A program made the position numbers and the translations under genes. A DNA stretch of 64,000 nt from Kofleriaceae bacterium (GTDB taxonomy: Bacteria > Myxococcota_A > Polyangia > Haliangiales > Haliangiaceae): assembly GCA_018057825.1 (NCBI GenBank), contig JAGPCY010000005.1:1-64000 (forward strand), given 5' to 3'. This document shows positions 29,805 through 37,649 of this stretch, one piece after another (within the stretch, counting starts at the first letter, position 1; each line of letters starts with the position of its first letter). The notes under the pieces are model-generated. The model did not search any database. It was not told the origin of the DNA and saw only the letters and a list, made by a program, of their open reading frames with translations.

Positions 29805-30971
29805 CTAGCGGGGCCAGGTGGCGAGGAGGCGGACCAGGGCCCGGGTGCGCTGGGCCAGGGTCGGGACCTCGATGTACTCGTCGTGGGTGTGGAAGCCCTT
29901 GCCGCGCGGGCCGAGGGCGTCGATGGCCGGCACGCCGATCGCGCTGACGGTGTTGGCGTCGGAGCCGCCACCCTGGAGCGGGGCCTCGCCGCCGCCGAGG
30001 CCCTCGGCGCGGGCGCAGGCCTCGTAGCGCGCCAGGAGCGCCCGCGACGCCTCGCTCGGCTCGAGAGGGGCGCGGCGGATGCCGCCGGTCAGGCGCGTGG
30101 TGGTCCCCAGGTCGGCGTCGATCGCGGCGGCCGCGGCGGTCAGCGTCTCGAGGAGCGCGTGGCCATCGACCGCGCGCACGTAGCGGAAGTCGAGCTCGGC
30201 GTGGGCGTGCTCGGGCACGGTGTTGGCGCTGGTGCCGCCGGCGGCCAGGCCGACGTTGACCGTGACGCCGCGATCCCAGTCGGTCTGGCGCTGCGCGACG
30301 TCGATCATCCGGGCCACCGCCCACAGCGCGTTGCGCCCGTCCCGGAGGTTGTTGCCGGCGTGGGCGGCCCGGCCGGTGACCTCGACGCGGATCTTGCCGG
30401 TGCCCTTGCGAGCGACGACGATCTGATCGGTCGCGCGGCCCGACTCGAACACCAGGGCCGCGCCCGCGCCGCGGGCCAGCTCCTCGAGCAGCGGCCGCGA
30501 GTGGTTCGAGCCGGTCTCCTCGTCGGCCACCGAGCACAAGGCCAGCGGCAGGTCGACCAGCGCGCCCAGGTCGGCCAGGGCCGCCAGCGCGGTCCGGATC
30601 GTCGCCAGGCCGCCCTTCATGTCGAGGACGCCGGGGCCGCGCAGGCGGTCGCCGTCGCGCTCCCAGACCTCGAAGGTCCCGGGCGGAAACACCGTGTCGT
30701 GGTGGCCGATCATGACCACCCGGGCCTCCGGCGCGGCGCGCGCCCAGGCCGGCGTGGTCCACACCAGGTGATCGCCGACGCCATCGCCGGCGAGCCGACG
30801 CGCGGTCAGGCCGGGCAGGGCGAAGCCGGCGAGCAGCTCGTCGGCGACCTGATTACAGCCGGCGACGTTGCCGGTGTACGAGTTGATCTTCACCCAGCGC
30901 TCGAGCAACGGCAGGAGCTCCGCGGCGCGGGCGTCGGCGGCGGCCAGCGCGCGGTCGACGAGGTCGGTCAT
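29805..30971 (-). CDS. M20 family metallopeptidase (carboxypeptidase G2-like)
   Basis: A 388-residue di-zinc peptidase. Ligands and catalytic residues lie in [11 protein letters not shown] (about residues 80-90), [11 protein letters not shown] (about 102-112), ADEETGS (about 139-145, general base Glu) and the C-terminal HTHDEYI. The dimerisation domain lies in the middle (about 185-290). The GHxDTVF/DMKGG combination is typical of the glutamate carboxypeptidase branch; related M20 enzymes deacetylate acetylornithine, and the divergent neighbour is argC, so an ArgE-like role is worth considering but is not shown. The ATG at 30971 is preceded by a -10 box. There is no signal peptide, so it is probably cytoplasmic. 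Confidence 0.87.
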   Translation of the reverse strand: MTDLVDRALAAADARAAELLPLLERWVKINSYTGNVAGCNQVADELLAGFALPGLTARRLAGDGVGDHLVWTTPAWARAAPEARVVMIGHHDTVFPPGTFEVWERDGDRLRGPGVLDMKGGLATIRTALAALADLGALVDLPLALCSVADEETGSNHSRPLLEELARGAGAALVFESGRATDQIVVARKGTGKIRVEVTGRAAHAGNNLRDGRNALWAVARMIDVAQRQTDWDRGVTVNVGLAAGGTSANTVPEHAHAELDFRYVRAVDGHALLETLTAAAAAIDADLGTTTRLTGGIRRAPLEPSEASRALLARYEACARAEGLGGGEAPLQGGGSDANTVSAIGVPAIDALGPRGKGFHTHDEYIEVPTLAQRTRALVRLLATWPR

Positions 30972-30979
30972 CGCGCGCC

Positions 30980-30985
30980 AAGGTA
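30980..30985 (-). promoter_or_regulatory. -10 box TACCTT, 8 nt before ATG of the M20 gene
   Basis: On the minus strand TACCTT, then 8 nt, then the ATG at 30971. It shares a 57-bp divergent region with the argC promoter. Confidence 0.45.
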
Positions 30986-31013
30986 GCACCTCGACCGCCG
31001 TCGGCGGCGCTGG

Positions 31014-31019
31014 TACAAC
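31014..31019 (+). promoter_or_regulatory. -10-like box TACAAC, 9 nt before ATG of argC
   Basis: TACAAC, then 9 nt, then the ATG at 31029; the last base deviates from TAnnnT. No arginine-repressor-like dyad was recognised. Confidence 0.35.
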
Positions 31020-31028
31020 GCCGCCACC

Positions 31029-32087
31029 ATGGCTCGCAGGTTCAAGGCCGCCATCATCGGCGGCAGCGGTTACGGCGCCGGCGAGATGCTGCGCCGCCTT
31101 CTGTTCCACCCCGAGGTCGAGATCGCGCGGGTCGCGTCGATCGATCACGTCGGCAAGCCGGTGTGGCACGCCCACCCGCACCTCACCGGCCTCACCGACC
31201 TGGTGTTCGAGGACCTCGCCCCCAAGGACGCGGCCGCCGGCTGCGACGTCGCGCTCCTGGCCCTGCCGCACAAGGTCACCGCGGCCAAGGTCCCGGAGCT
31301 TCTCGCCCTGGGCGTGAAGATCGTCGACATGTCCGGCGACTTCCGGCTGACCGACGCCGCGACCTACCAGAAGTTCTACGGCAACGCGCACCCGCACCCC
31401 GAGCTCCTCGGCACCTTCGTCTACGGCCTGCCCGAGCTCAACCGCGAGCAGATCAAGGCGTCGTCGCGGATCGCCTCGCCGGGCTGCTTCGCGACCACGA
31501 TCGAGCTGGCGCTCCTGCCGCTGGCCAAGGCCGGGCTCCTGAGCGGCGCCACCGCCCACGTCGTCGGCATCACCGGTTCGTCGGGCTCGGGGGCCGCGCC
31601 CCAGGAGGGCACGCACCACCCGGTGCGCGCGGTCAACCTGAAGACCTACAAGCCCCTGGTCCACCAGCACACTCCGGAGATCCTCGAGACGCTGGCCGCG
31701 GCCGGCGCCACCGACGTCGCGCTGCGCTTCACGCCGGTGTCGGCGCCGCTATCGCGCGGCATCTTCGTCACGGTCTACCTCGAGCTGCCGGCCGAGGCCG
31801 TCGACGAGCGACGCCTGGCGGCGCTCTACGACGACGCCTACCGCCACGAGCCCTTCGTGCGCCGGCCCACCACCCGCCTGCCCGAGGTCGCGGCGGTGTC
31901 GGGCTCGAACTACGCCGAGGTCGGCTTCGCGGTCGGCGAGCCGGCCGGCGCGACCCGCACGGTCGTGTGCTTCGCCGCCACCGACAACCTGATCAAGGGC
32001 GGCGCCGGTCAGGCGATCCAGAACATGAACCTGGTGCTCGGCCTCGACGAGCGCCTCGGCCTGCAGGACCCCGGGGGCTGGCCGTGA
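31029..32087 (+). CDS. argC: N-acetyl-gamma-glutamyl-phosphate reductase
   Basis: NADPH-dependent reductase of the third arginine-biosynthesis step. 352 residues: NADP-binding [14 protein letters not shown] (about 11-24), the catalytic Cys in SPGCFAT (about 154-160), [12 protein letters not shown] (about 180-191) and the catalytic His region in [13 protein letters not shown]. The length matches the standard form. Its stop overlaps the argB start (GTGA at 32084-32087), so argCB is a translationally coupled operon. Confidence 0.95.
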   Translation: MARRFKAAIIGGSGYGAGEMLRRLLFHPEVEIARVASIDHVGKPVWHAHPHLTGLTDLVFEDLAPKDAAAGCDVALLALPHKVTAAKVPELLALGVKIVDMSGDFRLTDAATYQKFYGNAHPHPELLGTFVYGLPELNREQIKASSRIASPGCFATTIELALLPLAKAGLLSGATAHVVGITGSSGSGAAPQEGTHHPVRAVNLKTYKPLVHQHTPEILETLAAAGATDVALRFTPVSAPLSRGIFVTVYLELPAEAVDERRLAALYDDAYRHEPFVRRPTTRLPEVAAVSGSNYAEVGFAVGEPAGATRTVVCFAATDNLIKGGAGQAIQNMNLVLGLDERLGLQDPGGWP

Positions 32088-32911
32088 CCGCGGCCCGGCC
32101 GATCGTCGTCAAGCTCGGCGGCGAGGTGGTCGGCGGCCCGGTCGGCGCCGCGGTCGCCGCCGACGTCGCCGCGCTGGTCGCCGGCGGCGCGCGGGTGGTC
32201 GTAGTGCACGGCGGCGGCCCCCAGGCCACGTCGCTGCAGAAGGCCCTGGGGATCGAGGCCAAGATCGTCGGCGGCCGGCGCATCACCGACGCCGCGACCC
32301 TCGACGTCATGAAGATGGTCGTGGCCGGCAAGGTCAACGTCGATCTGTGTGGCCAGCTCATGGCTGCCGGCGCCCGCCCGGTCGGCCTCCACGGCGCGTC
32401 GAGCGGCGTGGTGCGCGGCGTCAAGCGGCCGCCGCGGGTGGTGTCGGGCGGTGGTCCCGACCCCATCGACTTCGGCCTGGTCGGCGACATCACCGGCTTC
32501 GATCACGCGCTCCTCGAGCTGTTGCTCGACGCCGGGCACGTGCCGGTCCTGGCGTGTCTGGCCGCCGACGCCAGCGGTCAGGTCTACAACGTCAACGCCG
32601 ACATCGTCGCCAACCAGGTCGCCAGCGCGCTCGGCGCCGCCCACCTGATGCTGGTCACCTCGGCCCCCGGGGTCCTCCGCGACGTGAAGGATCCGTCCTC
32701 GCGCCTGCGCACGCTCACCGTGGCCGAGGCCCGGGCCGCGATCGCCGACGGCACCGTCACGGGCGGCATGATCCCCAAGCTCGAAGAGTCGATCGCCGCG
32801 CTGGGCGACGGCCGGGTCGGCGCCCTGCACATCGTGGGCGAGGTCGGCCCCGGCGACCTGCGGCGCGAGCTCGCCGAGCCGGGCGCCCTCGGCACCGCGC
32901 TCCTGCCCTGA
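32084..32911 (+). CDS. argB: Acetylglutamate kinase
   Basis: Phosphorylates N-acetylglutamate in arginine biosynthesis, supplying the substrate of ArgC; usually the arginine-feedback-regulated step. 275 residues: VVKLGGEV (about 7-14), VVVHGGGPQ (about 38-46), GGRRITDAATL (about 62-72), NVNADIVA (about 168-175) and GGMIPKLE (about 227-234). The GTG start at 32084 overlaps the argC stop by four bases. The longer loop in VKRPPRVVSGGGPDP is retained in an otherwise normal kinase. I see no N-terminal extension of the type found in arginine-sensitive hexameric kinases, so feedback control is uncertain. Confidence 0.94.
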   Translation: MTAARPIVVKLGGEVVGGPVGAAVAADVAALVAGGARVVVVHGGGPQATSLQKALGIEAKIVGGRRITDAATLDVMKMVVAGKVNVDLCGQLMAAGARPVGLHGASSGVVRGVKRPPRVVSGGGPDPIDFGLVGDITGFDHALLELLLDAGHVPVLACLAADASGQVYNVNADIVANQVASALGAAHLMLVTSAPGVLRDVKDPSSRLRTLTVAEARAAIADGTVTGGMIPKLEESIAALGDGRVGALHIVGEVGPGDLRRELAEPGALGTALLP

Positions 32912-32972
32912 GGGCCCGCGAACGAACCACGCGGCCGAGCTCGCGGCCGCTACCCACGCCCGCCGCCCGCGC

Positions 32973-33893
32973 TCAGATGAACGCCAGCCAGTGGTCGTGC
33001 TTGGTGTCCGAGCCCTTCACGATCTGGAAGAAGGTGTCCTGCAGGCCCTTGGTGATCGGCCACTCGCCGCGGCCGATCCGCCGGTGATCGATGTCGCGCA
33101 CCGGGGTGATCTCGGCGGCGGTGCCGGTCAGGAAGACCTCGTCGGCGGTGTACAGCTCGTCGCGGGCGATCATGTCCTCGACGACCTCGACGCCGCGCTC
33201 GCGCAGGAGCTGGATCGCGGTGTCGCGGGTGATGCCCGCCAGGATGGCGGCCGAGGTCGGCGGGGTGCGGACCACGCCGTTCTTCACGACGAAGATGTTC
33301 TCGCCGGTGCCTTCGGCGACGTAGCCCTGAGGGTCGAGCATGAGGGCCTCGTCGAAGCCGCTCTTGAGCGCCATGCGCTTGGCCAGGACCGAGGTCACGT
33401 ACTGACCGCAGATCTTGCCCTTGTTCATGACCGCGTTGCCGTTGGACCGGGTGAAGCCCGAGACCATGCACTTGATGCCCTTGCGCATGCCGTCGTCGCC
33501 CAGGTAGGCGCCCCACTCGAAGGCCGCGATCATCGACCGCACCGGCGGCTCGAAGGAGCCGAGGCCGAGCGCGCCGGAGCCCAGGTAGATCAGCGGCCGC
33601 AGGTAGGCGAAGGCCATCTTGTTGGCGCGCAGCACGTCGGCGCAGCCGGTCATGATCTGCTCGCGGCTAAACGGCACGTCCATCGTGCAGATCAGCGCCG
33701 AGTCGAACAGCCGATCGATGTGCTCGCGCAGGCGGAAGATCGCGGTCTTGCCGTCGGCCCGCTGGTAGGCGCGGATCCCCTCGAAGGTGCCGACGCCGTA
33801 GTGCATCGTGTGCGCCAGCATGTGATCGACGGCGTCGTCCCAGGAGACGAGCTTGCCGTCGAGCCAGATCGAGTCGACCTTCTTGATGCCCAT
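32973..33893 (-). CDS. ilvE: Branched-chain amino acid aminotransferase
   Basis: PLP fold-type IV transaminase for leucine, isoleucine and valine. 306 residues: LDGKLVSWDDAVDHMLAHTMHYG at the N-terminus, FEGIRAY (about 38-44), the PLP Lys in the YVTSVLAKRMAL segment (about 164-175), AEGTGENIFVV (about 192-202), GITRDTAIQL (about 219-228) and FLTGTAAEITPV (about 253-264). Full length. The ATG at 33893 is used; upstream on the minus strand a TAAGCA box is present but weak. It faces dnaJ across a 184-bp divergent region. Confidence 0.94.
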   Translation of the reverse strand: MGIKKVDSIWLDGKLVSWDDAVDHMLAHTMHYGVGTFEGIRAYQRADGKTAIFRLREHIDRLFDSALICTMDVPFSREQIMTGCADVLRANKMAFAYLRPLIYLGSGALGLGSFEPPVRSMIAAFEWGAYLGDDGMRKGIKCMVSGFTRSNGNAVMNKGKICGQYVTSVLAKRMALKSGFDEALMLDPQGYVAEGTGENIFVVKNGVVRTPPTSAAILAGITRDTAIQLLRERGVEVVEDMIARDELYTADEVFLTGTAAEITPVRDIDHRRIGRGEWPITKGLQDTFFQIVKGSDTKHDHWLAFI

Positions 33894-33996
33894 GTCGGCT
33901 GCTTACCAACCTCGAGGGGATGGATCAAGGCGACCGACCGATACAGATCCGTCGACGATCGGGCGGACTTTCCGTCGCGGCGCGTCATGCGCAGAC

Positions 33997-34057
33997 GGTT
34001 ACGCACGCGAAGCCGGTCACGCACGCCATTGACAGCGGTCACCACGCGTCTTACCAA
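33997..34057 (+). promoter_or_regulatory. Candidate dnaJ promoter with three direct repeats GGTYACgCACGC
   Basis: GGTTACGCACGC (33997-34008), GGTCACGCACGC (34015-34026) and GGTCACCACGCG (34037-34048) are spaced 18 and 22 bp apart. They flank a TTGACA hexamer (34029-34034), with a weak -10 candidate TACCAA 17 bp later (34052-34057). This looks like an activator or repressor binding array over the promoter. It is not the CIRCE dyad TTAGCACTC-N9-GAGTGCTAA. The rest of the 33894-34077 gap shows nothing else. Confidence 0.4.
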
Positions 34058-34077
34058 AGGCGCGGTTTTCCAACGCC

Positions 34078-35190
34078 ATGCGCGACCTCTATGAAGTTCT
34101 CGGCGTCGCCAAAGACGCCAGCGCCTCCGACATCAAGAAGGCGTACCACCGGTTGGCCAAGCAGTACCACCCGGACCTCAACCCCGGCGACAAGGCCGCG
34201 GAGGAGAAGTTCAAAGAAGCGGCCAACGCCTACCAGGTGCTGTCCGACGAGGAGCAGCGCGCGCGCTACGATCGGTTCGGGCCCGACGCGTTGCGCGCCG
34301 GCGGCGGTGGGCCGGGCGGCACGGGCTTCAACTCAGTCGAGGACATCTTCTCGGCCTTCGGCGACATGTTCGGCGACTTCTTCGGCGGTCGGACGTCGGG
34401 GGGGCGCCGCACCGCGCGGGGGGCCGACCTGCGGGTCGACCTCAAGCTGTCGTTCGCCGAGGCGGTGTGGGGCACCAACAAGGAGCTGAAGGTCGCGCGC
34501 GACGTGCCGTGTGGCACGTGTCAGGGCTCGGGGGCGCGCGCCGGCACCAAGCCCGAGACCTGCTCGTCGTGCAACGGCCGCGGCCAGGTGGTGCACAGCC
34601 AGGGCTTCTTCATGGTCCAGAGCGTGTGCCCGCGCTGCCGCGGTGAGGGCAAGGTCGTGCGCGAGGCGTGCGTCGAGTGCAACGGCCGCCGGGTGCAGAG
34701 CGAGACCTCGACCCTGGCGGTGACCGTGCCGCCCGGCGTCGACGACGGCCAGACCTTGCGCCTGGCCGGCAAGGGCGAGGTCGCGCCCGGCGGCGGCACG
34801 CCCGGGCACCTCTATGTCGTCCTCCACGTGGTCGGCGACGAGCGCTTCCAGCGCGACGGCGAGGACATCCTCACCGAGGTCCCGGTCAGCTTCGTCAAGG
34901 CCGCCCTCGGCGGCGAGGTCGAGGTGCCGGTGCTCGACGACAACTGCGAAGGCACGACCACCGTCGAGATCCGCCCCGGCACCCAGCCCGGCGATCACGT
35001 CGTGCGCAAGGGCGCCGGGGTGCCGCGCATCGGCAAGACCGGGCGCGGCGATCAGGTCGTGCGGTGGAAGGTCGAGATCCCGACCAAGCTGTCGGGCAAG
35101 GCCAACGAGCTTCTGCGCGAGCTGGCGGTCGAGCTGGGCGAGGACGTGAAGGGCAAGAAGGGCGGTCTGTTCTCGCGGCTGAAGAAGTAG
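34078..35190 (+). CDS. dnaJ: Chaperone protein DnaJ (type I Hsp40)
   Basis: Hsp70 co-chaperone that delivers substrates and stimulates the DnaK ATPase. 370 residues: J-domain 1-70 with HPD at 31-33, Gly/Phe-rich linker (about 75-115), the zinc-binding cysteine-rich domain with four repeats (CGTCQGSG, CSSCNGRG, CPRCRGEG, CVECNGRR; about 143-205), then two beta domains with VTVPPGVDDGQTLRL and the C-terminal dimerisation segment. The fourth zinc repeat ends GRR rather than GxG, a common variant. dnaK and grpE are not adjacent. Confidence 0.95.
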   Translation: MRDLYEVLGVAKDASASDIKKAYHRLAKQYHPDLNPGDKAAEEKFKEAANAYQVLSDEEQRARYDRFGPDALRAGGGGPGGTGFNSVEDIFSAFGDMFGDFFGGRTSGGRRTARGADLRVDLKLSFAEAVWGTNKELKVARDVPCGTCQGSGARAGTKPETCSSCNGRGQVVHSQGFFMVQSVCPRCRGEGKVVREACVECNGRRVQSETSTLAVTVPPGVDDGQTLRLAGKGEVAPGGGTPGHLYVVLHVVGDERFQRDGEDILTEVPVSFVKAALGGEVEVPVLDDNCEGTTTVEIRPGTQPGDHVVRKGAGVPRIGKTGRGDQVVRWKVEIPTKLSGKANELLRELAVELGEDVKGKKGGLFSRLKK

Positions 35191-35191
35191 C

Positions 35192-35227
35192 GGGCGCGGC
35201 GGGCGCGGCGGGCGCGGCGGGCGCGGT
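35192..35227. repeat. Four tandem 9-bp repeats GGGCGCGGC after dnaJ
   Basis: Four head-to-tail copies (35192-35200, 35201-35209, 35210-35218, 35219-35227; last base differs) start one base after the dnaJ stop. They lead into the upstream region of the peptide genes. No hairpin or T-tract terminator is seen. Confidence 0.8.
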
Positions 35228-35333
35228 GTGCGGGGCTCCCGACGGCGGACGGGGCCCCAGGTTGTCGACCGCGGGTAGCGCGGCCCCACCCTGGGCGCGT
35301 GACGTAAGTGGCGAGAACGACCACCGGCGCGGG

Positions 35334-35350
35334 CTGGCATGGCGGCTGCA
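35334..35350 (+). promoter_or_regulatory. Candidate sigma-54 (-24/-12) promoter of the GG-peptide genes
   Basis: CTGGCATGGCGGCTGCA matches the sigma-54 consensus YTGGCACGRNNNTTGCW at 13 of the 14 constrained or semi-constrained positions except C7 to T and T13 to C (two mismatches in total), with the essential GG and GC dinucleotides 12 bp apart. Transcription would start near 35361, about 60 nt upstream of the first peptide ATG (35424), leaving room for the AAAGG ribosome binding site seen about 8 nt before it. The rest of the 35228-35423 gap shows nothing else recognisable. Confidence 0.5.
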
Positions 35351-35423
35351 CTAGGGCTCGAGGGTCCGGGGCGCTCCATGCGTCCCCCCGAATCCCCCCG
35401 CTCTCCCCGCGAAAGGTCCTCCC

Positions 35424-35675
35424 ATGTCGAACTTCACCGCGATCGATCTCGATGTCCTCGGCTCTGTCACCGGCGGCGCCGGCGACGCGCCCAACACCGC
35501 CCGCACCAAGGTCGACGGCAACATCGGCGTGACCTACAAGGACACCAAGGTCGGGGTCCAGGGCGGCTACGAGACGAGCACCGCGCGCACCAACCCGGCC
35601 GAGTGCGCGGCCCAGGTCCGCGCCGCCGGCGGCGACGCGGCCCAGATCCTCGACTGCTTCAAGTCGGCCAAGTAG
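35424..35675 (+). CDS. Double-glycine-leader peptide 1 (two-cysteine core)
   Basis: An 83-residue precursor. The leader ends VTGG at residues 15-18 and has the spacing of peptidase-C39-cleaved leaders: Ile at -12, Leu at -7, Val at -4, Gly-Gly at -2/-1. The predicted core (residues 19-83) has an N-terminal Asn/Thr/Gly-rich part with alternating beta-like sequence (GNIGVTYK, KVGVQGGYE) and a C-terminal helix-like part with Cys61 and Cys78, probably one disulfide. AAAGG precedes the ATG. About three quarters of residues match peptide 2. The family is not recognised; a secreted bacteriocin-like, signalling or adhesive peptide are all possible. The paralogy and leader pattern make the gene itself credible. 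Confidence 0.75.
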   Translation: MSNFTAIDLDVLGSVTGGAGDAPNTARTKVDGNIGVTYKDTKVGVQGGYETSTARTNPAECAAQVRAAGGDAAQILDCFKSAK

Positions 35676-35718
35676 CCCACGCCCGCGCTCCACGCCACCT
35701 CCACCACCGAGGTCTTCC

Positions 35719-35973
35719 ATGTCGAACTTCGCTGCGATCGAGCTGTCCGCCCTCGAGGCCGTCACCGGCGGCAACGGTGCCGCGCCCAACCAGACCACCA
35801 CCAAGGCCACCGGCAACCTCGGCGTGACCTACAAGGGCACGCAGGTCGGCGTCCAGGGCGGCTACGAGTCGAGCACCACCCGGACCAACCCGGCCGAGTG
35901 CGCGGCCCAGGTCCGCGCCGCTGGCGGCTCGCCGTCCCAGATCCTCGACTGCTTCAAGCCCCAGGGGCAGTGA
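35719..35973 (+). CDS. Double-glycine-leader peptide 2 (paralogue of peptide 1)
   Basis: An 84-residue precursor beginning MSNFAAIELSALEAVTGG, again with Ile -12, Leu -7, Val -4 and Gly-Gly at -2/-1. The core differs from peptide 1 mainly in residues 19-42 and at the extreme C-terminus, while residues 43-70 are almost identical (26 of 28), including NPAECAAQVRAAGG; Cys61 and Cys78 are conserved. A GAGG ribosome binding site lies before the ATG. The 43-bp gap to peptide 1 and 7-bp gap to peptide 3 imply one transcript. Conservation concentrated in the C-terminal half points to a functional fold there. Confidence 0.75.
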   Translation: MSNFAAIELSALEAVTGGNGAAPNQTTTKATGNLGVTYKGTQVGVQGGYESSTTRTNPAECAAQVRAAGGSPSQILDCFKPQGQ

Positions 35974-35980
35974 GCCGGCC

Positions 35981-36235
35981 ATGGAGATCATCCCCCTCGA
36001 CCTGCTCGCCGCCGTCGTCGGTGGCGCCGGTGAGAACGTGACCAAGACCGAGGTCTCGGGCAGCGTCCTCGGCCAGCGCGCCACCGTCCGCACCGAGACC
36101 CGCGTCCCCGACAGCGCGGCCTGCCGCGCCGAGATCAAGCAGGCCTGCGACGACACCAACCGCGGCTGGCTCGGCGTCGATCGCGCCGCCGCCGGCCAGT
36201 GCTTCCTGAACAACATCCCGAACTGCCCCAAATAG
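35981..36235 (+). CDS. Double-glycine-leader peptide 3 (four-cysteine core)
   Basis: An 84-residue precursor with a shorter leader, MEIIPLDLLAAVVGG; Ile -12, Leu -7, Val -4 and Gly-Gly at -2/-1 are kept. The core is diverged, but the order is the same: a beta-like N-terminal part (TKTEVSGSVLGQRATVRTETR) is followed by a C-terminal part in which Cys48 and Cys74-Phe75 correspond to Cys61 and Cys78-Phe79 of peptides 1 and 2. Extra Cys56 and Cys82 would allow a second disulfide. It begins seven bases after peptide 2 with no clear ribosome binding site, so coupled translation is likely. Confidence 0.7.
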   Translation: MEIIPLDLLAAVVGGAGENVTKTEVSGSVLGQRATVRTETRVPDSAACRAEIKQACDDTNRGWLGVDRAAAGQCFLNNIPNCPK

Positions 36236-36249
36236 GCCCCACCGCCCCT

Positions 36250-36415
<166 letters not shown>

Positions 36416-36534
36416 AACCGCGCGCGTCTCGGCGGCCTGCGCTGGAACCCCACCGCTCGAGGTCATGGCGCGGGGTCTCCCGACCCTCACGCAGCACCAC
36501 CAGCGCCCCAGCGGGGCGCGTCTCGGGTGGGGGA

Positions 36535-36591
36535 CCCGCCGGGGACCTGGCCCCGGCGGGGGAGGGTTTGGTGACAAACCCTCCCAAAAAA
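36535..36591. repeat. Double-hairpin element, copy A
   Basis: Two adjacent perfect 10-bp stems. Stem 1 is CCCGCCGGGG (36535-36544), loop ACCTGG, CCCCGGCGGG (36551-36560). Stem 2 is GGGAGGGTTT (36560-36569), loop GGTGAC, AAACCCTCCC (36576-36585), followed by six A. A GCGTCTCGGG box precedes it. Copy B repeats this architecture 89 bp later with different stem sequences but the same GGTGAC loop. Confidence 0.8.
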
Positions 36592-36623
36592 GCGGACCGG
36601 AGGGACGCGTCTCGGAGAGGAGG

Positions 36624-36679
36624 CTCGCCAGGGCTTCGCCCTGGCGAGGAGAGGTCTGGTGACAGACCTCTCCAGAAAA
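36624..36679. repeat. Double-hairpin element, copy B
   Basis: Stem 1 is CTCGCCAGGGC (36624-36634), loop TTC, and its complement (36638-36648). Stem 2 is GGAGAGGTCT (36648-36657), loop GGTGAC, AGACCTCTCC (36664-36673), then AGAAAA. A GCGTCTCGGA box precedes it, as in copy A. It ends one base before the stop codon of the minus-strand gene at 36681. Neither direction has the T-tract of a standard rho-independent terminator after the stem. Confidence 0.8.
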
Positions 36680-36680
36680 T

Positions 36681-37616
36681 TCAGTTCATCTCCGCCCGCT
36701 CCGCCAGGACCTCGAGCACCTCGTCGACGAAGTCGTCGGGCGGGACGAACTCGTAGTGCTCGTCGGTCTCGCGGGTCGGCAGCGTGCGCAGGGTGTCGTC
36801 GCGCCACCAGTACAGGTTGGGCGTGATCGCCCCCGGCCCCTCGCCGTGGAGGTTGGCCGCCATCACCACCATCGCGTCGAGGGCGCGCAGGCTGTTGGCG
36901 TCGCCGATGACGTGCCACAGGAGGGTGTGGCGGTTGGGCACCGCGGCGATCACGCCGAGCGGCGCGTCGTCGGTGACGAAGTCGCGCAGGAGCAAGAGGT
37001 TCGACGCCACGAAGTAGCTGTCGCCGGTCATCGCCCGCACCATCGCGCCGCCGCCGACGTCGACCTCTTCGATCGGCGCCCGCTCGGTGCGCCGCTGGTT
37101 GGCCAGGGCCTGGTAGTACAGCTCCTCGGGCGACACGCCCCAGCGCGGCACGGTCTCGCCGGTGACCGTGACGACGTTCGACGGCAGGTCGTAGCAGAGG
37201 ACCGCGGTCAGATCGTCGGCGACGTCGTGGAGCACGAAGTGGTCGGTGCCCGGCGTGAACGTGTCGCGCGCGTACAGGCGCAAGCGGAGCAGCGGCCGGG
37301 CGGCGTTGAGATCGCCGCCGAGCTGCGCGGCGAGCGCGCGATCGCCGCGACCGGCGACCAGGGCGTCGAAGTGCGAGGCGATGACCTCGGGGTAGCTGCC
37401 GGGCGTCGAGGCGTGGCAGAGCTGCGCCAGGTTGGTCAAGCCTAGGGCCTCGTCCTCGTCGGAGCCCCAGCGTCCCCACAGGACGCCGTCGTCGACGCGG
37501 TACGGGCTGCCGCGCCGGACCAGCTCGGCGACGAGGGCCACCGCGAAGTCGCGCCACTCGCCGTCGGTCATGAACTTGGCCCAGGCCGGCCGCGCGTCGG
37601 GATCGAGGTCGGTCAC
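36681..37616 (-). CDS. Conserved-looking protein of unknown function
   Basis: A 311-residue soluble protein with no signal peptide or TM helix, acidic overall, with mixed alpha/beta pattern. Segments such as TAVLCYDLPSNVVTVTGETVPRWGVSPEELYYQALANQ and the later VPNRHTLLWHVIGDAN faintly recall the DUF1444/YtpQ family, whose function is not known; I give this low weight. The GTG start at 37616 has GAGG about 5 nt upstream. It is 33 bp downstream of sixA on the same strand and may be co-transcribed. Confidence 0.7.
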   Translation of the reverse strand: MTDLDPDARPAWAKFMTDGEWRDFAVALVAELVRRGSPYRVDDGVLWGRWGSDEDEALGLTNLAQLCHASTPGSYPEVIASHFDALVAGRGDRALAAQLGGDLNAARPLLRLRLYARDTFTPGTDHFVLHDVADDLTAVLCYDLPSNVVTVTGETVPRWGVSPEELYYQALANQRRTERAPIEEVDVGGGAMVRAMTGDSYFVASNLLLLRDFVTDDAPLGVIAAVPNRHTLLWHVIGDANSLRALDAMVVMAANLHGEGPGAITPNLYWWRDDTLRTLPTRETDEHYEFVPPDDFVDEVLEVLAERAEMN

Positions 37617-37649
37617 GCGACCTCGCGGCAGCCGTCGGCCCGGCGCGGA

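Noticed and set aside
36535-36679. Rho-independent terminator pair for the peptide operon and the 36681 gene
   Set aside because: Strong stems but no T-tract after the stem in either direction; A-rich bases follow instead. The paired architecture and fixed loop suggest something else.
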